Below, piece after piece: positions 36,601 through 47,400 of a stretch of 64,000 bases of DNA (positions are counted from its first letter, which is position 1; every line of letters begins with the position of its first letter). The notes under the pieces were generated by a model, which was not told the origin of the DNA, ran no database searches, and was given only the letters and a program-made list of their open reading frames with translations. This DNA comes from Sinonovacula constricta (lineage: Eukaryota > Mollusca > Bivalvia > Cardiida > Solecurtidae). A program made the translations under genes and the position numbers. The stretch spans positions 38,689,397 to 38,753,396 of the forward strand of contig CM017572.1 in NCBI GenBank assembly GCA_007844125.1, given 5' to 3'.

Positions 36601-39600
36601 ACCACTGTCACTATCTCCACCACTCCCTGTACCATTACCATCACGACCACTGTCACTATCTCCACCACTCCCTGTACCATAACCATCGCAACCACTGTCA
36701 CTTTCACCACCAATCCCTGTAACATAACCATCGCGACCACTGTCACTATCACCACCACTCCATGTACCATAACCATCGCGACCACTGTCACTATCTCCAC
36801 CACTCCCTGTACCATTACCATCGCGACCACTGTCACTATCTCCACCACTCCCTGTACCATTACCATCACGACCACTGTCACTATCACCACCACTCCATGT
36901 ACCATAACCATCGCGACCACTGTCACTATCTCCACCACTCCCTGTACCATTACCATCGCGACCACTGTCACTATCTCCACCACTCCCTGTACCATTACCA
37001 TCACGACCACTGTCACTTTCACCACCAATCCCTGTACCATAACCATCGCGACCACTGTCACTATCTCCACCACTCCCTGTACCATTATCATCACGACCAC
37101 TGTCACTATCTCCACCACTCCCTGCACCATTACCATCACGACCACTGTCACTATCTCCACCACTCCCTGTACCATAACCATCACGACCACTGTCACTATC
37201 GCCACCAATCCCTGTACCATTACCATCGCAACCACTGTCACTATCTCCACCACTCGCTGTACCATTTTTATCGCGACCACTGTCACTATCTCCACCAATC
37301 CCTGTACCATTACCATCGCGACCACTGTCACTATCTCCACCACTCCCTGTACCATTACCATCACGACCACTGTCACTATCTCCACCACTCCCTGTACCAT
37401 AACCATCACGACCACTGTCTCTATCACCACCACTCCTTGCACCATTATCATCACGACCACTGTCACTATCTCCACCACTCCCTGTACCATAACCATCACG
37501 ACCACTGTCTCTATCACCACCACTCCTTGCACCATTACCATCACGACCACTGTCACTATCTCCACCACACCATGCACCATTACCATCACAACCACTGTCA
37601 CTATCTCCACCACTCACTGTACCATAACCATAACCACCACTGTCACTATCTCCACCACTCCCTGCACTAATACCATCAAAACCACTGTCACTATGTCCAC
37701 CACACCATGCACCATTACCATCACAACCACTGTCACTATCTCCACCACTCCCTGTACCATTACCATCACAACCACTGTCACTATCTCCACCACTCACTGT
37801 ACCATAACCATAACCACCACTGTCACTATCTCCACCACTCCCTGTACCATTACCATCGCGACCACTGTCACTATCTCCACCACTCCCTGTACCATTACCA
37901 TCACGACCACTGTCACTATCTCCACCACTCCCTGTACCATTACCATCACGACCACTGTCACTATCTCCACCACTCCCTGTACCATTACCATCACGACCAC
38001 TGTCACTATCTCCACCACTCACTGTACCATAACCATAACCACCACTGTCACTATCTCCACCACTCCCTGCACCATTACCATCGCGACCACTGTCACTATC
38101 TCCACCACTCCCTGTACCATTACCATCACGACCACTGTCACTATCTCCACCACTCCCTGTACCATAACCATCACGACCACTGTATCTATCACCACCACTC
38201 CTTGCACCATTACCATCACGACCACTGTCACTATCTCCACCACTCCCTGCACTAATACCATCACAACCACTGTCACGATGTCCACCACTCCCTGCACCAT
38301 TACCATCACAACCACTGTCACTATTTCCACCACTCACTGTACCATAACCATCACCACCACTGTCACTATCTCCACCACTCCCTGCACCATTACCATCACG
38401 ACCACTGTCACTTTCACCACCAATCTCTGTACCATTACCATCGCGACCACTGTCACTATCTCCACCACTCCCTGTACCATTACCATCACGACCACTGTCA
38501 CTATCGCCACCACTCCATGTACCATTACCATCACGACCACTGTCACTATCTTCCTGTACCATTACCATCACGACCCTTGTCATTATCACCATCACTCTCT
38601 GTACCATTACCATCACGACCACTGTCACTATCTCCACCACTCCCTGTACCATTACCATCACGAGCACTGTCACTATCTCCACCACTCCCTGTACCATTAC
38701 CATCACGACCACTGTCACTATCTCCACCACTCCCTGTATTATTACCATCACGACCACTGTCACTATCTCCACCACTCGATGTACCATTACCATCACGACC
38801 ACTGTCATTATCTCCACCACTCCATGTACCATTACCATCGCGACCATTGTCACTATCACCACCACTACCTGTACCATTACCATCACGACCATTGTCACTA
38901 TCTCCACCATTCCCTGCACCATTACCATCATGACCACTGCCACTTTCACCACCACTCCACGTACCATTACCATCATGACCACTGTCACTACCACCACCAC
39001 TCCATGTACCATTACCATCACGACCACTGTCACTACAGCTGCAACTTTCACCGCCAATCCGTGGACCATTACCACCCTTACCACTGCAACTATCTCCTTC
39101 CCAGCCTGCACCATTACCATCACAACCACTGTCACTATCTCCACCACTCACTGTACCATAACCATAACCACCACTGTCACTATCTCCACCACTCCCTGCA
39201 CTAATACCATCAAAACCACTGTCACTATGTCCACCATACCATGCACCATTACCATCACAATCACTGTCACTATCTCCACCACTCACTGTACCATAACCAT
39301 AACCACCACTGTCACTATCTCCACCACTCCCTGCACCATTACCATCGCGACCACTGTCACTATCTCCACCACTCCCTGTACCATTACCATCACGACCACT
39401 GTCACTATCTCCACCACTCCCTGTCCCATAACCATCACGACCACTGTCTCTATCACCACCACTCCTTGCACCATTATCATCACGACTACTGTCACTATCT
39501 CCACCACTCCCTGTACCATAACCATCACGACCACTATATCTATCACCACCACTCCTTGCACCATTACCATCACGACCACTGTCACTATCTCCACCACTCC

Positions 39601-42600
39601 CTGCACTAATACCATCACAACTACTGTCACGATGTCCACCACTCCCTGCACCATTACCATCACAACCACTGTCACTATCTCCACCACTCCCTGCACTAAT
39701 ACCATCACAACCACTGTCACGATGTCCACCACTCCCTGCACCATTACCATCACAACCACTGTCACTATTTCCACCACTCACTGTACCATAACCATCACCA
39801 CCACTGTCACTATCTCCACCACTCCCTGCACCATTACCATCACGACCACTGTCACTATCTCCACCACTCCATGTACCATTACCATCACGACCACTGCCAC
39901 TATCTTCCTGTACAATTACCATCACGACCCTTGTCATTATCACCATCACTCTCTGTACCATTACCATCACGACCACTGTCTCTATCACCACCACTCCTTG
40001 CACCATTATCATCACGACTACTGTCACTATCTCCACCACTCCCTGTACCATTACCATCACGAGCACTGTCACTATCTCCACCACTCCCTGTACCATTACC
40101 ATCACGACCACTGTCACTATCTCCACCACTCCCTGTATTATTACCATCACGACCACTGTCACTATCTCCACCACTCGATGTACCATTACCATCACGACCA
40201 CTGTCATTATCTCCACCACTCCATGTACCATTACCATCGCGACCATTGTCACTATCACCACCACTACCTGTACCATTACCATCACGACCATTGTCACTAT
40301 CTCCACCATTCCCTGCACCATTACCATCATGACCACTGCCACTTTCACCACCACTCCACGTACCATTACCATCATGACCACTGTCACTACCACCACCACT
40401 CCATGTACCATTACCATCACGACCACTGTCACTACAGCTGCAACTTTCACCGCCAATCCGTGGACCATTACCACCCCTACCACTGCAACTATCTCCTTCC
40501 CAGCCTGCACCATTACCATCACAACCACTGTCACTATCTCCACCACTCACTGTACCATAACCATAACCACCACTGTCACTATCTCCACCACTCCCTGCAC
40601 TAATACCATCAAAACCACTGTCACTATGTCCACCATACCATGCACCATTACCATCACAATCACTGTCACTATCTCCACCACTCACTGTACCATAACCATA
40701 ACCACCACTGTCACTATCTCCACCACTCCCTGCACCATTACCATCGCGACCACTGTCACTATCTCCACCACTCCCTGTACCATTACCATCACGACCACTG
40801 TCACTATCTCCACCACTCCCTGTCCCATAACCATCACGACCACTGTCTCTATCACCACCACTCCTTGCACCATTATCATCACGACTACTGTCACTATCTC
40901 CACCACTCCCTGTACCATAACCATCACGACCACTGTATCTATCACCACCACTCCTTGCACCATTACCATCACGACCACTGTCACTATCTCCACCACTCCC
41001 TGCACTAATACCATCACAACTACTGTCACGATGTCCACCACTCCCTGCACCATTACCATCACAACCACTGTCACTATCTCCACCACTCCCTGCACTAATA
41101 CCATCACAACCACTGTCACGATGTCCACCACTCCCTGCACCATTACCATCACAACCACTGTCACTATTTCCACCACTCACTGTACCATAACCATCACCAC
41201 CACTGTCACTATCTCCACCACTCCCTGCACCATTACCATCACGACCACTGTCACTATCTCCACCACTCCATGTACCATTACCATCACGACCACTGCCACT
41301 ATCTTCCTGTACAATTACCATCACGACCCTTGTCATTATCACCATCACTCTCTGTACCATTACCATCACGACCACTGTCTCTATCACCACCACTCCTTGC
41401 ACCATTATCATCACGACTACTGTCACTATCTCCACCACTCCCTGTACCATAACCATCACGACCACTGTATCTATCACCACCACTCCTTGCACCATTACCA
41501 TCACGACCACTGTCACTATCTCCACCACTCCCTGCACTAATACCATCACAACCACTGTCACGATGTCCACCACTCCCTGCACCATTACCATCACAACCAC
41601 TGTCACTATCTCCACCACTCCCTGCACTAATACCATCACAACCACTGTCACGATGTCCACCACTCCCTGCACCATTACCATCACAACCACTGTCACTATT
41701 TCCACCACTCACTGTACCATAACCATCACCACCACTGTCACTATCTCCACCACTCCCTGCACCATTACCATCACGACCACTGTCACTATCTCCACCACTC
41801 CATGTACCATTACCATCACGACCACTGCCACTATCTTCCTGTACAATTACCATCACGACCCTTGTCATTATCACCATCACTCTCTGTACCATTACCATCA
41901 CGACCACTGTCACTATCTCCACCACTCCCTGTACCATTACCATCACGAGCACTGTCACTATCTCCACCACTCCCTGTACCATTACCATCACGACCACTGT
42001 CACTATCTCCACCACTCCCTGTATTATTAACATCACGACCACTGTCACTATCTCCACCACTCGATGTACCATTACCATCACGACCACTGTCATTATCTCC
42101 ACCACTCCATGTACCATTACCATCACGACCACTGTCACTATCACCACCACTTCCTGTACCATTACCATCACGACCATTGTCACTATCTCCACTATTCCCT
42201 GCACCATTACCATCATGACCACTGTCACTTTCACCACCACTCCACGTACCATTACCATCATGACCACTGTAACTACCACCACCACTCCATGTACCATTAC
42301 CATCACGACCACTGTCACTACAGCTGCAACTTTCACCGCCAATCCGTGGACCATTACCACCCCTACCACTGCAACTATCTCCTTCCCAGCCTGCATCATT
42401 ACCATCTCAACCACAGCTAATATCACCTTCTCTTACTGCACCCCATCCCAACTGCTGCCATTAACACATCCACAGCCTGCAGCATTACCATCTCAACCAC
42501 TGCCAATATCACCTTCTCTTACTGCACCCCATCCCAACTGCTGCCATTAACACATCCACAGCCTGCAGCATTACCATCTCAACCACAGCCAATATCACCT

Positions 42601-45600
42601 TCTCTTACTGCACCCCATCCCAACTGCTGCCATTAACACATCCACAGCCTGCATCATTACCATCTCAACCACTGCCAATATCACCTTCTCTTACTGCACC
42701 CCATCCCAACTGCTGCCATTAACACATCCACAGCCTGCATCATTACCATCTCAACCACTGCCAATATCACCTTCTCTTACTGCACCCCATCCCAACTGCT
42801 GCCATTAACACATCCACAGCCTGCAGCATTACCATCTCAACCACTGCCAATATCACCTTCTCTTACTGCACCCCATCCCAACTGCTGCCATTAACACATC
42901 CACAGCCTGCAGCATTACCATCTCAACCACTGCCAATATCACCTTCTCTTACTGCACCCCATCCCAACTGCTGACATTAACACATCCACAGCCTGCATCA
43001 TTACCATCTCAACCACTGCCAATATCACCTTCTCTTACTGCACCCCATCCCAACTGCTGCCATTAACACATCCACAGCCTGCATCATTACCATCTCAACC
43101 ACTGCCAATATCACCTTCTCTTACTGCACCCCATCCCAACTGCTGCCATTAACACATCCACAGCCTGCAGCATTACCATCTCAACCACAGCCAATATCAC
43201 CTTCTCTTACTGCACCCCATCCCAACTGCTGCCATTAACACATCCACAGCCTGCATCATTACCATCTCAACCACTGCCAATATCACCTTCTCTTACTGCA
43301 CCCCATCCCAACTGCTGCCATTAACACATCCACAGCCTGCATCATTACCATCTCAACCATTGCCAATATCACCTTCTCTTACTGCACCCCATCCCAACTG
43401 CTGCCATTAACACATCCACAGCCTGCATCATTACCATCTCAACCACTGCCAATATCACCTTCTCTTACTGCACCCCATCCCATCTGCTGCCATTAACACA
43501 TCCACAGCCTGCATCATTACCATCTCAACCACTGCCAATATCACCTTCTCTTACTGCACCCCATCCCAACTGCTGACATTAACACATCCACAGCCTGCAT
43601 CATTACCATCTCAACCACTGCCAATATCACCTTCTCTTACTGCACCCCATCCCAACTGCTGACATTAACACATCCACAGCCTGCATCATTACCATCTCAA
43701 CCACTGCCAATATCACCTTCTCTTACTGCACCCCATCCCAACTGCTGCCATTAACACATCCACAGCCTGCAGCATTACCATCTCAACCATTGCCAATATC
43801 ACCTTCTCTTACTGCACCCCATCCCAACTGCTGCCATTAACACATCCACAGCCTGCATCATTACCATCTCAACCACTGCCAATATCACCTTCTCTTACTG
43901 CACCCCATCCCATCTGCTGACATTAACACATCCACAGCCTGCATCATTACCATCTCAACCATTGCTAATATCACCTTCTCTTACTGCAACCCATCCCAAC
44001 TGCTGACATTAACACATCCACAGCCTGCATCATTACCATCTCAACCACAGCCAATATCACCTTCTCTTACTGCACCCCATCCCAACTGCTGCCATTAACA
44101 CATCCACAGCCTGCATCATTACCATCTCAACCACAGCCAATATCACCTTCTCTTACTGCACCCCATCCCAACTGCTGCCATTAACACATCCACAGCCTGC
44201 ATCATTACCATCTCAACCACAGCCAATATCACCTTCTCTTACTGCACCCCATCCCAACTGCTGCCATTAACACATCCACAGCCTGCATCATTACCATCTC
44301 AACCACTGCCAATATCACCTTCTCTTACTGCACCCCATCCCAACTGCTGCCATTAACACATCCACAGCCTGCATCATTACCATCTCAACCACTGCCAATA
44401 TCACCTTCTCTTACTGCACCCCATCCCAACTGCTGACATTAACACATCCACAGCCTGCATCATTACTATCTCTACCACTGCCAATATCATCTTTACTCCC
44501 TGAATAATTCCCATCCCAACTGCTGCCACTATCACCACCACTTCCTGCACCATAACAATCCCCACTGCTGCCTCTATCACCACCACTTCCTGCACCATAA
44601 CAATCCCTACTGATGCCTCTATCACCACCACTTCCTGCACCATAACAATCCCTACTGATGCCTCTATCACCACCACTTCCTGCACCATAACAATCCCCAC
44701 TGCTGCCTCTATCACCACCACTTCCTGCACCATAACAATCCCCACTGCTGCCACTATCACGACCACTTCCTGCACCATAACAATCCCCACTGCTGCCTCT
44801 ATCACCACCACTTCCTGCACCATAACAATCCCCACTGCTGCCTCTATCACCACCACTTCCTGCACCATAACAATCCCCACTGCTGCCTCTATCACCACCA
44901 CTTCCTGCACCATAACAATCCCCACTGCTGCCTCTATCACCACCACTTCCTGCACCATAACAATCCCCACTGCTGCCTCTATCACCACCACTTCCTGCAC
45001 CATAACAATCCCCACTGCTGCCTCTATCACCACCACTTCCTGCACCATAACAATCCCCACTGCTGCCTCTATCACGACCACTTCCTGCACCATAACAATC
45101 CCCACTGCTGCCTCTATCACGACCACTTCCTGCACCATAACAATCCCCACTGCTGCCTCTATCACCACCACTTCCTGCACCATAACAATCCCCACTGCTG
45201 CCTCTATCACCACCACTTCCTGCACCATAACAATCCCCACTGCTGCCTCTATCACCACCACTTCCTGCACCATAACAATCCCCACTGCTGCCTCTATCAC
45301 GACCACTTCCTGCACCATAACAATCCCCACTGCTGCCTCTATCACCACCACTTCCTGCACCATAACAATCCCCACTGCTGCCTCTATCACCACCACTTCC
45401 TGCACCATAACAATCCCCACTGCTGCCTCTATCACCACCACTTCCTGCACCATAACAATCCCTACTGCTGTCACTATCCCTATCACTACCTGCTTCACAA
45501 CGATCCCTACTCGACCAGTTTCACCGCCTCTCCCTGCACCACTACCATTTCTACCAATGTCACTATCACAACCTTGTTTTTCTTCTATTACAGACTCGAT

Positions 45601-45757
45601 CCCAATAGGTGGAGCCTGCAACTCCGCAGTTTCCTGTCAAGGATATCCGGCAGCTAAGTGTGAAGGGTCAGGTGGCACAAAGACCTGCCAGTGTGACACG
45701 AAGAAAGGCTACGAATTTAACCCCGTCACTTTAGAGTGTGATTGTGTTAGCTGCTAA
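21481..45757 (+). CDS. Cysteine-rich multi-module (EB/EGF-like) secreted protein gene, 3' part
   Basis: Eleven exons on the plus strand. All internal ones are phase 1-1 and so can be added or removed without shifting the frame. Each encodes one small module of 39-56 residues with about six to eight cysteines, usually ending C-x-C followed by a glycine-containing loop and a final C. This is the style of EB or EGF-like disulfide modules. The first seven alternate between type A (opening VAGNF or similar, 41-42 residues) and type B (opening VGTSLGSS, 39 residues). Then come three unlike modules and a terminal exon ending CDCVSC-stop. No membrane segment or anchor signal follows, so a secreted or matrix protein is likely; a shell, byssus or lectin-like role is only a guess. 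The 5' end with signal peptide is not in the window and may be in the gap. Expression of the complete model is untested. Confidence 0.82.
21607..22355 (+). other. Intron, no features recognised
   Basis: AT-rich with no array or mobile element seen. Confidence 0.6.
22356..22472 (+). CDS. Cys-rich gene: module B1
   Basis: The acceptor is TACACTTTAG and the donor is GTTAGT. It encodes VGTSLGSSFCTVTSCPPNSE, then CINNVCECSCAFTEISGTC. It has one extra cysteine (CSC) compared with B2 and B3, which have CAS or CLP there. Phase 1-1. Confidence 0.87.
22473..22867 (+). other. Intron, no features recognised
   Basis: AT-rich with no array or mobile element seen. A minus-strand open frame in it is uninformative. 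Confidence 0.6.
22868..22990 (+). CDS. Cys-rich gene: module A2
   Basis: The acceptor is TTGTAAACAG and the donor is GTAAGA. It encodes VAGNFNESCNSSPSTCTES and ends CGCITGTTRIDGTC. Phase 1-1, 41 codons. Confidence 0.88.
23212..23328 (+). CDS. Cys-rich gene: module B2
   Basis: The acceptor is TCTCCGTCTAG and the donor is GTTAGT, as in B1. It encodes VGTSLGSSDCTTSSCPADAE, then CVNNVCQCASGFTDVSDAC. Only 221 bp separate it from A2. Confidence 0.9.
23905..24000 (-). mobile_element. tRNA-derived SINE fragment
   Basis: On the minus strand TGTCCTGTTAGCTCAGTTGG and then TTAACGC form a good D arm and A box. The B-box region (GAGATCGAGACG) is degraded. No tail or target duplication was recognised. Confidence 0.55.
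25100..25260. mobile_element. Foldback (MITE-like) element
   Basis: The 161-bp segment is almost a full palindrome. Perfect terminal inverted repeats of 26 bp start ATGATATAGAGAATACCAGG at the left and end with the complement at the right. Inside, GATAAATGTTATCATGC pairs with GCATGATAACATTTAC, and AATCAGAAAGCAC pairs with GTGCTTTCTGATT, leaving a short central loop (about TCGGCAGAGAGCC). It has no coding capacity. No target duplication is obvious. Confidence 0.85.
25573..25695 (+). CDS. Cys-rich gene: module A3
   Basis: The acceptor is TATTTTTAAG and the donor is GTAAGA. It encodes VAGNFSDPCTIFPETCTEA and ends CICMSGTARINNTC. Phase 1-1. Confidence 0.88.
25926..26042 (+). CDS. Cys-rich gene: module B3
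   Basis: The acceptor is TCATCTTTCAG and the donor is GTAAGT. It encodes VGTSLGSSGCTATSCPLNAN, then CTNDVCQCLPGFTEISGVC. The last base is T instead of G, so the split codon with the next exon becomes TAT (Tyr). Confidence 0.88.
26043..28093 (+). other. 2-kb intron without recognised elements
   Basis: A plus-strand open frame at 26715-27011 predicts a basic stretch and one hydrophobic segment (FFVLFITFSILMVIAGVIL). It has no promoter or family support, and its start (GGCGCCGAGCAAAGCTCGAG) looks repeat-like. Nothing else was recognised. Confidence 0.5.
28094..28216 (+). CDS. Cys-rich gene: module A4
   Basis: The acceptor is TGCTTTTTACAG and the donor is GTAAGA. It encodes AGNLGEACLTLPDTCFEG and ends CACAGNTVRANDRC. 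It is clearly a type-A module but the most diverged one. It is followed not by a B module but by satellite and then an unlike exon. Confidence 0.88.
28268..30852. repeat. 40-bp tandem satellite in an intron (about 64 copies)
   Basis: TTACATGTGTGCTTGGAATA followed by TGTCTTTGTATCGACTTGTG repeats every 40 bp. The left flank (28268-28530: CCTGCCTTACGTGTGTGTTT, AAATAAATCTTTATGTTAA) keeps the same 40-bp period and is a diverged form of the same unit. The right edge decays from about 30590. Because 40 is not a multiple of three, three monomers return to frame, and this yields long Cys/Leu/Val-rich open frames on the plus strand (up to 421 codons). These are artefacts. Confidence 0.95.
30853..31596 (+). 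other. Intron remainder, no features recognised
   Basis: Single-copy AT-rich sequence between the satellite edge and the next acceptor. Confidence 0.6.
31597..31764 (+). CDS. Cys-rich gene: module C (56 codons)
   Basis: The acceptor is TGTTGTTTTCCAG and the donor is GTACGT. It encodes VVLGGLCTPGTDVCNDANSA, then CDDANDEQFCHTICSCQPGF, ending CGGTCVP. It has more cysteines and is longer than the A/B modules; GGLC...CSCQPGF still has the same overall layout. Phase 1-1. Confidence 0.85.
31765..32286 (+). other. Intron, no features recognised
   Basis: AT-rich, ending in a T-run and A-run directly before the AAACAG acceptor. Confidence 0.6.
32287..32424 (+). CDS. Cys-rich gene: module D (46 codons)
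   Basis: The acceptor is AAAAAACAG (a weak purine-rich context after CTTTTTTTAA) and the donor is GTACAG. It encodes GNLDDPCDTTIENICADELQ, then FCDPGTEQCQCLPEYTPVNG and VCTLS. Phase 1-1. Confidence 0.85.
32450..32740. repeat. 27/54-bp tandem repeat just after an exon
   Basis: TGTCAGAACTGTTGTAAATG alternates with TTTGAGAACTGTTGTGAATG. The basic unit is 27 bp, organised as a 54-bp dimer, in about 11 units. It starts about 25 bp after the donor of the module D exon. Because 27 is a multiple of three, all frames tend to stay open (Cys/His-rich plus, Thr/Val- and Ser/Gly-rich minus). None is supported as a gene. Confidence 0.92.
32741..33164 (+). other. Intron remainder
   Basis: A short (ATT)n-like run at 32866-32905; otherwise nothing recognised. 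Confidence 0.6.
33165..33296 (+). CDS. Cys-rich gene: module E (44 codons)
   Basis: The acceptor is GCACACTTGCAG and the donor is GTAGGT. It encodes KVLGDLCTCDDTCTPSDLTE and then CNTVTGVCACIVGFIEDTGV, ending CIP. Phase 1-1. The intron that follows is about 12.3 kb and almost all satellite. Confidence 0.87.
33297..33831 (+). other. Start of the large intron, with a short degenerate repeat
   Basis: About 33634-33745 contains five loose copies of a CTTCATGCACTACTTTATGT-like unit of roughly 30 bp. Nothing else was recognised. Confidence 0.55.
33832..42400. repeat. 45-bp satellite, main field (about 190 copies) with 1.4-kb higher-order repeats
   Basis: The monomer is ACCATTACCATCACGACCAC then TGTCACTATCTCCACCACTC then CCTGT or CCTGC. 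The variant AACATTCCCATCACC appears at 34426 and 35821, exactly 1,395 bp (31 monomers) apart. The rare landmark CCGCCAATCCGTGGACC appears at 39051, 40450 and 42336, showing later block duplications of about 1.40 and 1.89 kb. With a period of 15 codons and few stops, up to five of the six frames stay open for hundreds of codons (TITITTTVTISTTPC plus; VVEIVTVVVMVMVQG and SGGDSDSGRDGNGTG minus). Frames are broken by indels such as the one at 38550, so I treat it as intronic satellite. Confidence 0.93.
42401..44500. repeat. 86-bp satellite derived from the 45-bp monomer (about 24 copies)
   Basis: The unit repeats every 86 bp (AACTGCTGCCATTAACACAT at 42451 and 42537). It is a dimer: a 45-bp half (ATCATTACCATCTCAACCAC through TCTCTTACTGC) and a 41-bp half (ACCCCATCCCAACTGCTGCC through CACAGCCTGC). 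Both halves align to the neighbouring 45-bp monomer, the second with 4 bp deleted. The dimer is homogeneous, so it was amplified after that deletion. Confidence 0.93.
44501..45575. repeat. 45-bp satellite, second subfamily (about 22 copies)
   Basis: ACCATAACAATCCCCACTGC then TGCCTCTATCACCACCACTT then CCTGC, period 45 bp, related to the main field at roughly 70-75% of positions by eye. Copies at the two ends are diverged. The last decayed monomers run into the polypyrimidine tract of the terminal exon. The 406-codon minus-strand frame (VVVIEAAVGIVMVQE repeats) is an artefact of the period. Confidence 0.93.
45594..45757 (+). CDS. Cys-rich gene: terminal exon
   Basis: The acceptor is TTTTTCTTCTATTACAG (to 45593). 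The exon opens with AC, completing GAC after the split G. It encodes SIPIGGACNSAVSCQGYPAA, then KCEGSGGTKTCQCDTKKGYE and ends LECDCVSC-TAA. Eight cysteines end the protein and no hydrophobic tail follows. Phase 1 at the start fits the previous exon although they are 12.3 kb apart. Confidence 0.87.
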
Positions 45758-46144
45758 AGGAGCATTGTCACTTTTATATCCAACTGTATTAAGCTACTAC
45801 ATGACAAGCGTTTCTATTCAATATTAGTTGTTGATACCATAATTTATTACATAGGGTCGGTGGTTGGTATTTAATTATGATGCTATAAGCGGATATGTTT
45901 CATTACTTTTTTATCAATTCCTTCGATTACAATTACATATATGTACTCTGTGTAATAAGAAATTCATGAGATTTTTAAACTAAAGTTAAACAGTATGGTA
46001 ATTATAAATACATTTGCAAATCCTTCAAGCTTTTTACCATGCTCCGCCATTGTAGGCCAGTTAGGGGCTAGATTTACCTCTACGTACACGTTGTGTGTGT
46101 GTTTTTTTAAATTTACTATTTTAATAAATTAAACTTTACATTCG
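45758..46144 (+). other. Probable 3' UTR and downstream flank
   Basis: AT-rich. AATAAA at 46123-46128 is the nearest canonical poly(A) signal seen; an earlier non-canonical site is possible. Confidence 0.45.
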
Positions 46145-46215
46145 GTCGGATTCGAACCAGTACAGTTATCGATGTATAGAATGTGCAACTTTACTTCTAG
46201 ATCACGGGCTTTTTT
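46145..46215 (-). mobile_element. tRNA-derived SINE fragment
   Basis: On the minus strand TGATCTAGAAGTAAAGTTGC resembles a tRNA D arm, and GGTTCGAATCC (46148-46158) is a perfect B box, about 45 nt downstream. It shares no evident sequence with the other tRNA-like pieces in the window. Confidence 0.55.
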
Positions 46216-46465
46216 AACAGTTTACGATTTGTATAGGGTATCTATGTGGTCTGATAAGGCCCAAGTTCTTGCCTTACCTATATATCACATATATACAGTG
46301 AACCGTGGACGCTCGGATTGTTGCGCTGCAACTATACATTTATCCATTCAGAAAAGTAAATAAAATAAAAATAAGTGCCAAGTTCACTTTTTGAGTTACT
46401 TGGTTGTAAAAACTATATCAAGTTATTAATTATTAAAAGCACAGTAAATAGTAACTTATTGTTTA

Positions 46466-47400
46466 TTAGCTCACCAGAGCACAACGTGCTCAAGATAAAC
46501 TTTTCTGAACATCCCCTGGTCTGTCGTCCAGCGTCCGGCGTCCATCGTCAAGTTTGATAAAGATTGGACAAAAACTGTGGCCTTTAGCATATTCACAGTT
46601 TGTCTGCATAAAATCATTATTGGGCCACCTCGGATCAAAAGCTAGGACAAAAGGTCAAATTTTGGAGAAAGAAAACTTGTGGACACACTGGAAACCACAT
46701 TTATGGTAAATCTTTCCCAAACTTGGTTATAATATTTGTTTCCATGAAATCATGAATGAGTTCGTAACTTGGTAACGTGGGGTTAACAAGTAGTCTCTTG
46801 GTCAAATCTTAGAAAAGGGTAGTGAACAAACTATATGCCATATTCATAGACCAATCCTCACAAATCTTTGTCTAATGTTTGTCGGCATGAAATCCTGGAT
46901 AAGTCCGTTATTGGGTCATGTGGGGTCAAAGAGTAGGTCACTAGGTTAAATTTTAGAAAATGCTTGTGAAAAATCTACAAACCCCAGTTATGGCCCAATC
47001 TTCACCAAACTTGGTCAGAATGTTTGTCTGCATGAAATTTTGGACGAGTTCGTTATTGCATCACATGAGGTCAAAAGGAAGGTCACTATGTCAAATCTTA
47101 AAAAAGCTTTGTGAACGCACTAGAGGTAATATTTAGTGTTCAAACCTTACCAAACATGTCCAAAAGGTTTGCCAGTATGAAATCTTAGACATGTTTTGAA
47201 GTGGGTCACGTGGATTTAGTAAGTCACTTGGTAAAATTCTCGAATGTTAAAATGTTATCAGCCCTGTGGCCACACTTATTGTCCAGTCTTCAACAATGAT
47301 TTCTAAAGTAAATAACCCTTAATTACTTGACGTCAAATATGAGCCTCCTAAAAGCCTGTGTCCTCAGGTGAGCGCTTAAGACCATCATGGCCCTATTGTT
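46466..47400. mobile_element. Bivalve TTAGCTCACC repeat (non-autonomous element)
   Basis: It begins TTAGCTCACCAGAGCACAAC and ends CTCAGGTGAGCGCTTAAG then CCATCATGGCCCTATTGTT. I recognise these as the two ends of an abundant dispersed repeat in bivalve genomes. The ends form an inverted pair (GCTCACCAGAG / CTCAGGTGAGC, one mismatch). The interior has about four diverged sub-repeats of roughly 150 bp with phrases such as CACCAAACTTGGTCAGAATG and GCATGAAATC. No open frame. Confidence 0.75.

Noticed and set aside
33747..39147. Minus-strand open frames of 1,288 and 855 codons (VVEIVTVVVMVMVQG and SGGDSDSGRDGNGTG repeats)
   Set aside because: They exist only because the 45-bp satellite has a period of 15 codons and few stops on that strand. 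The same DNA is open in several frames, has no splice or start context and lies antisense in an intron.
44401..45621. 406-codon minus-strand frame (VVVIEAAVGIVMVQE repeats)
   Set aside because: Same periodicity artefact in the second 45-bp subfamily; it overlaps the terminal exon on the other strand.
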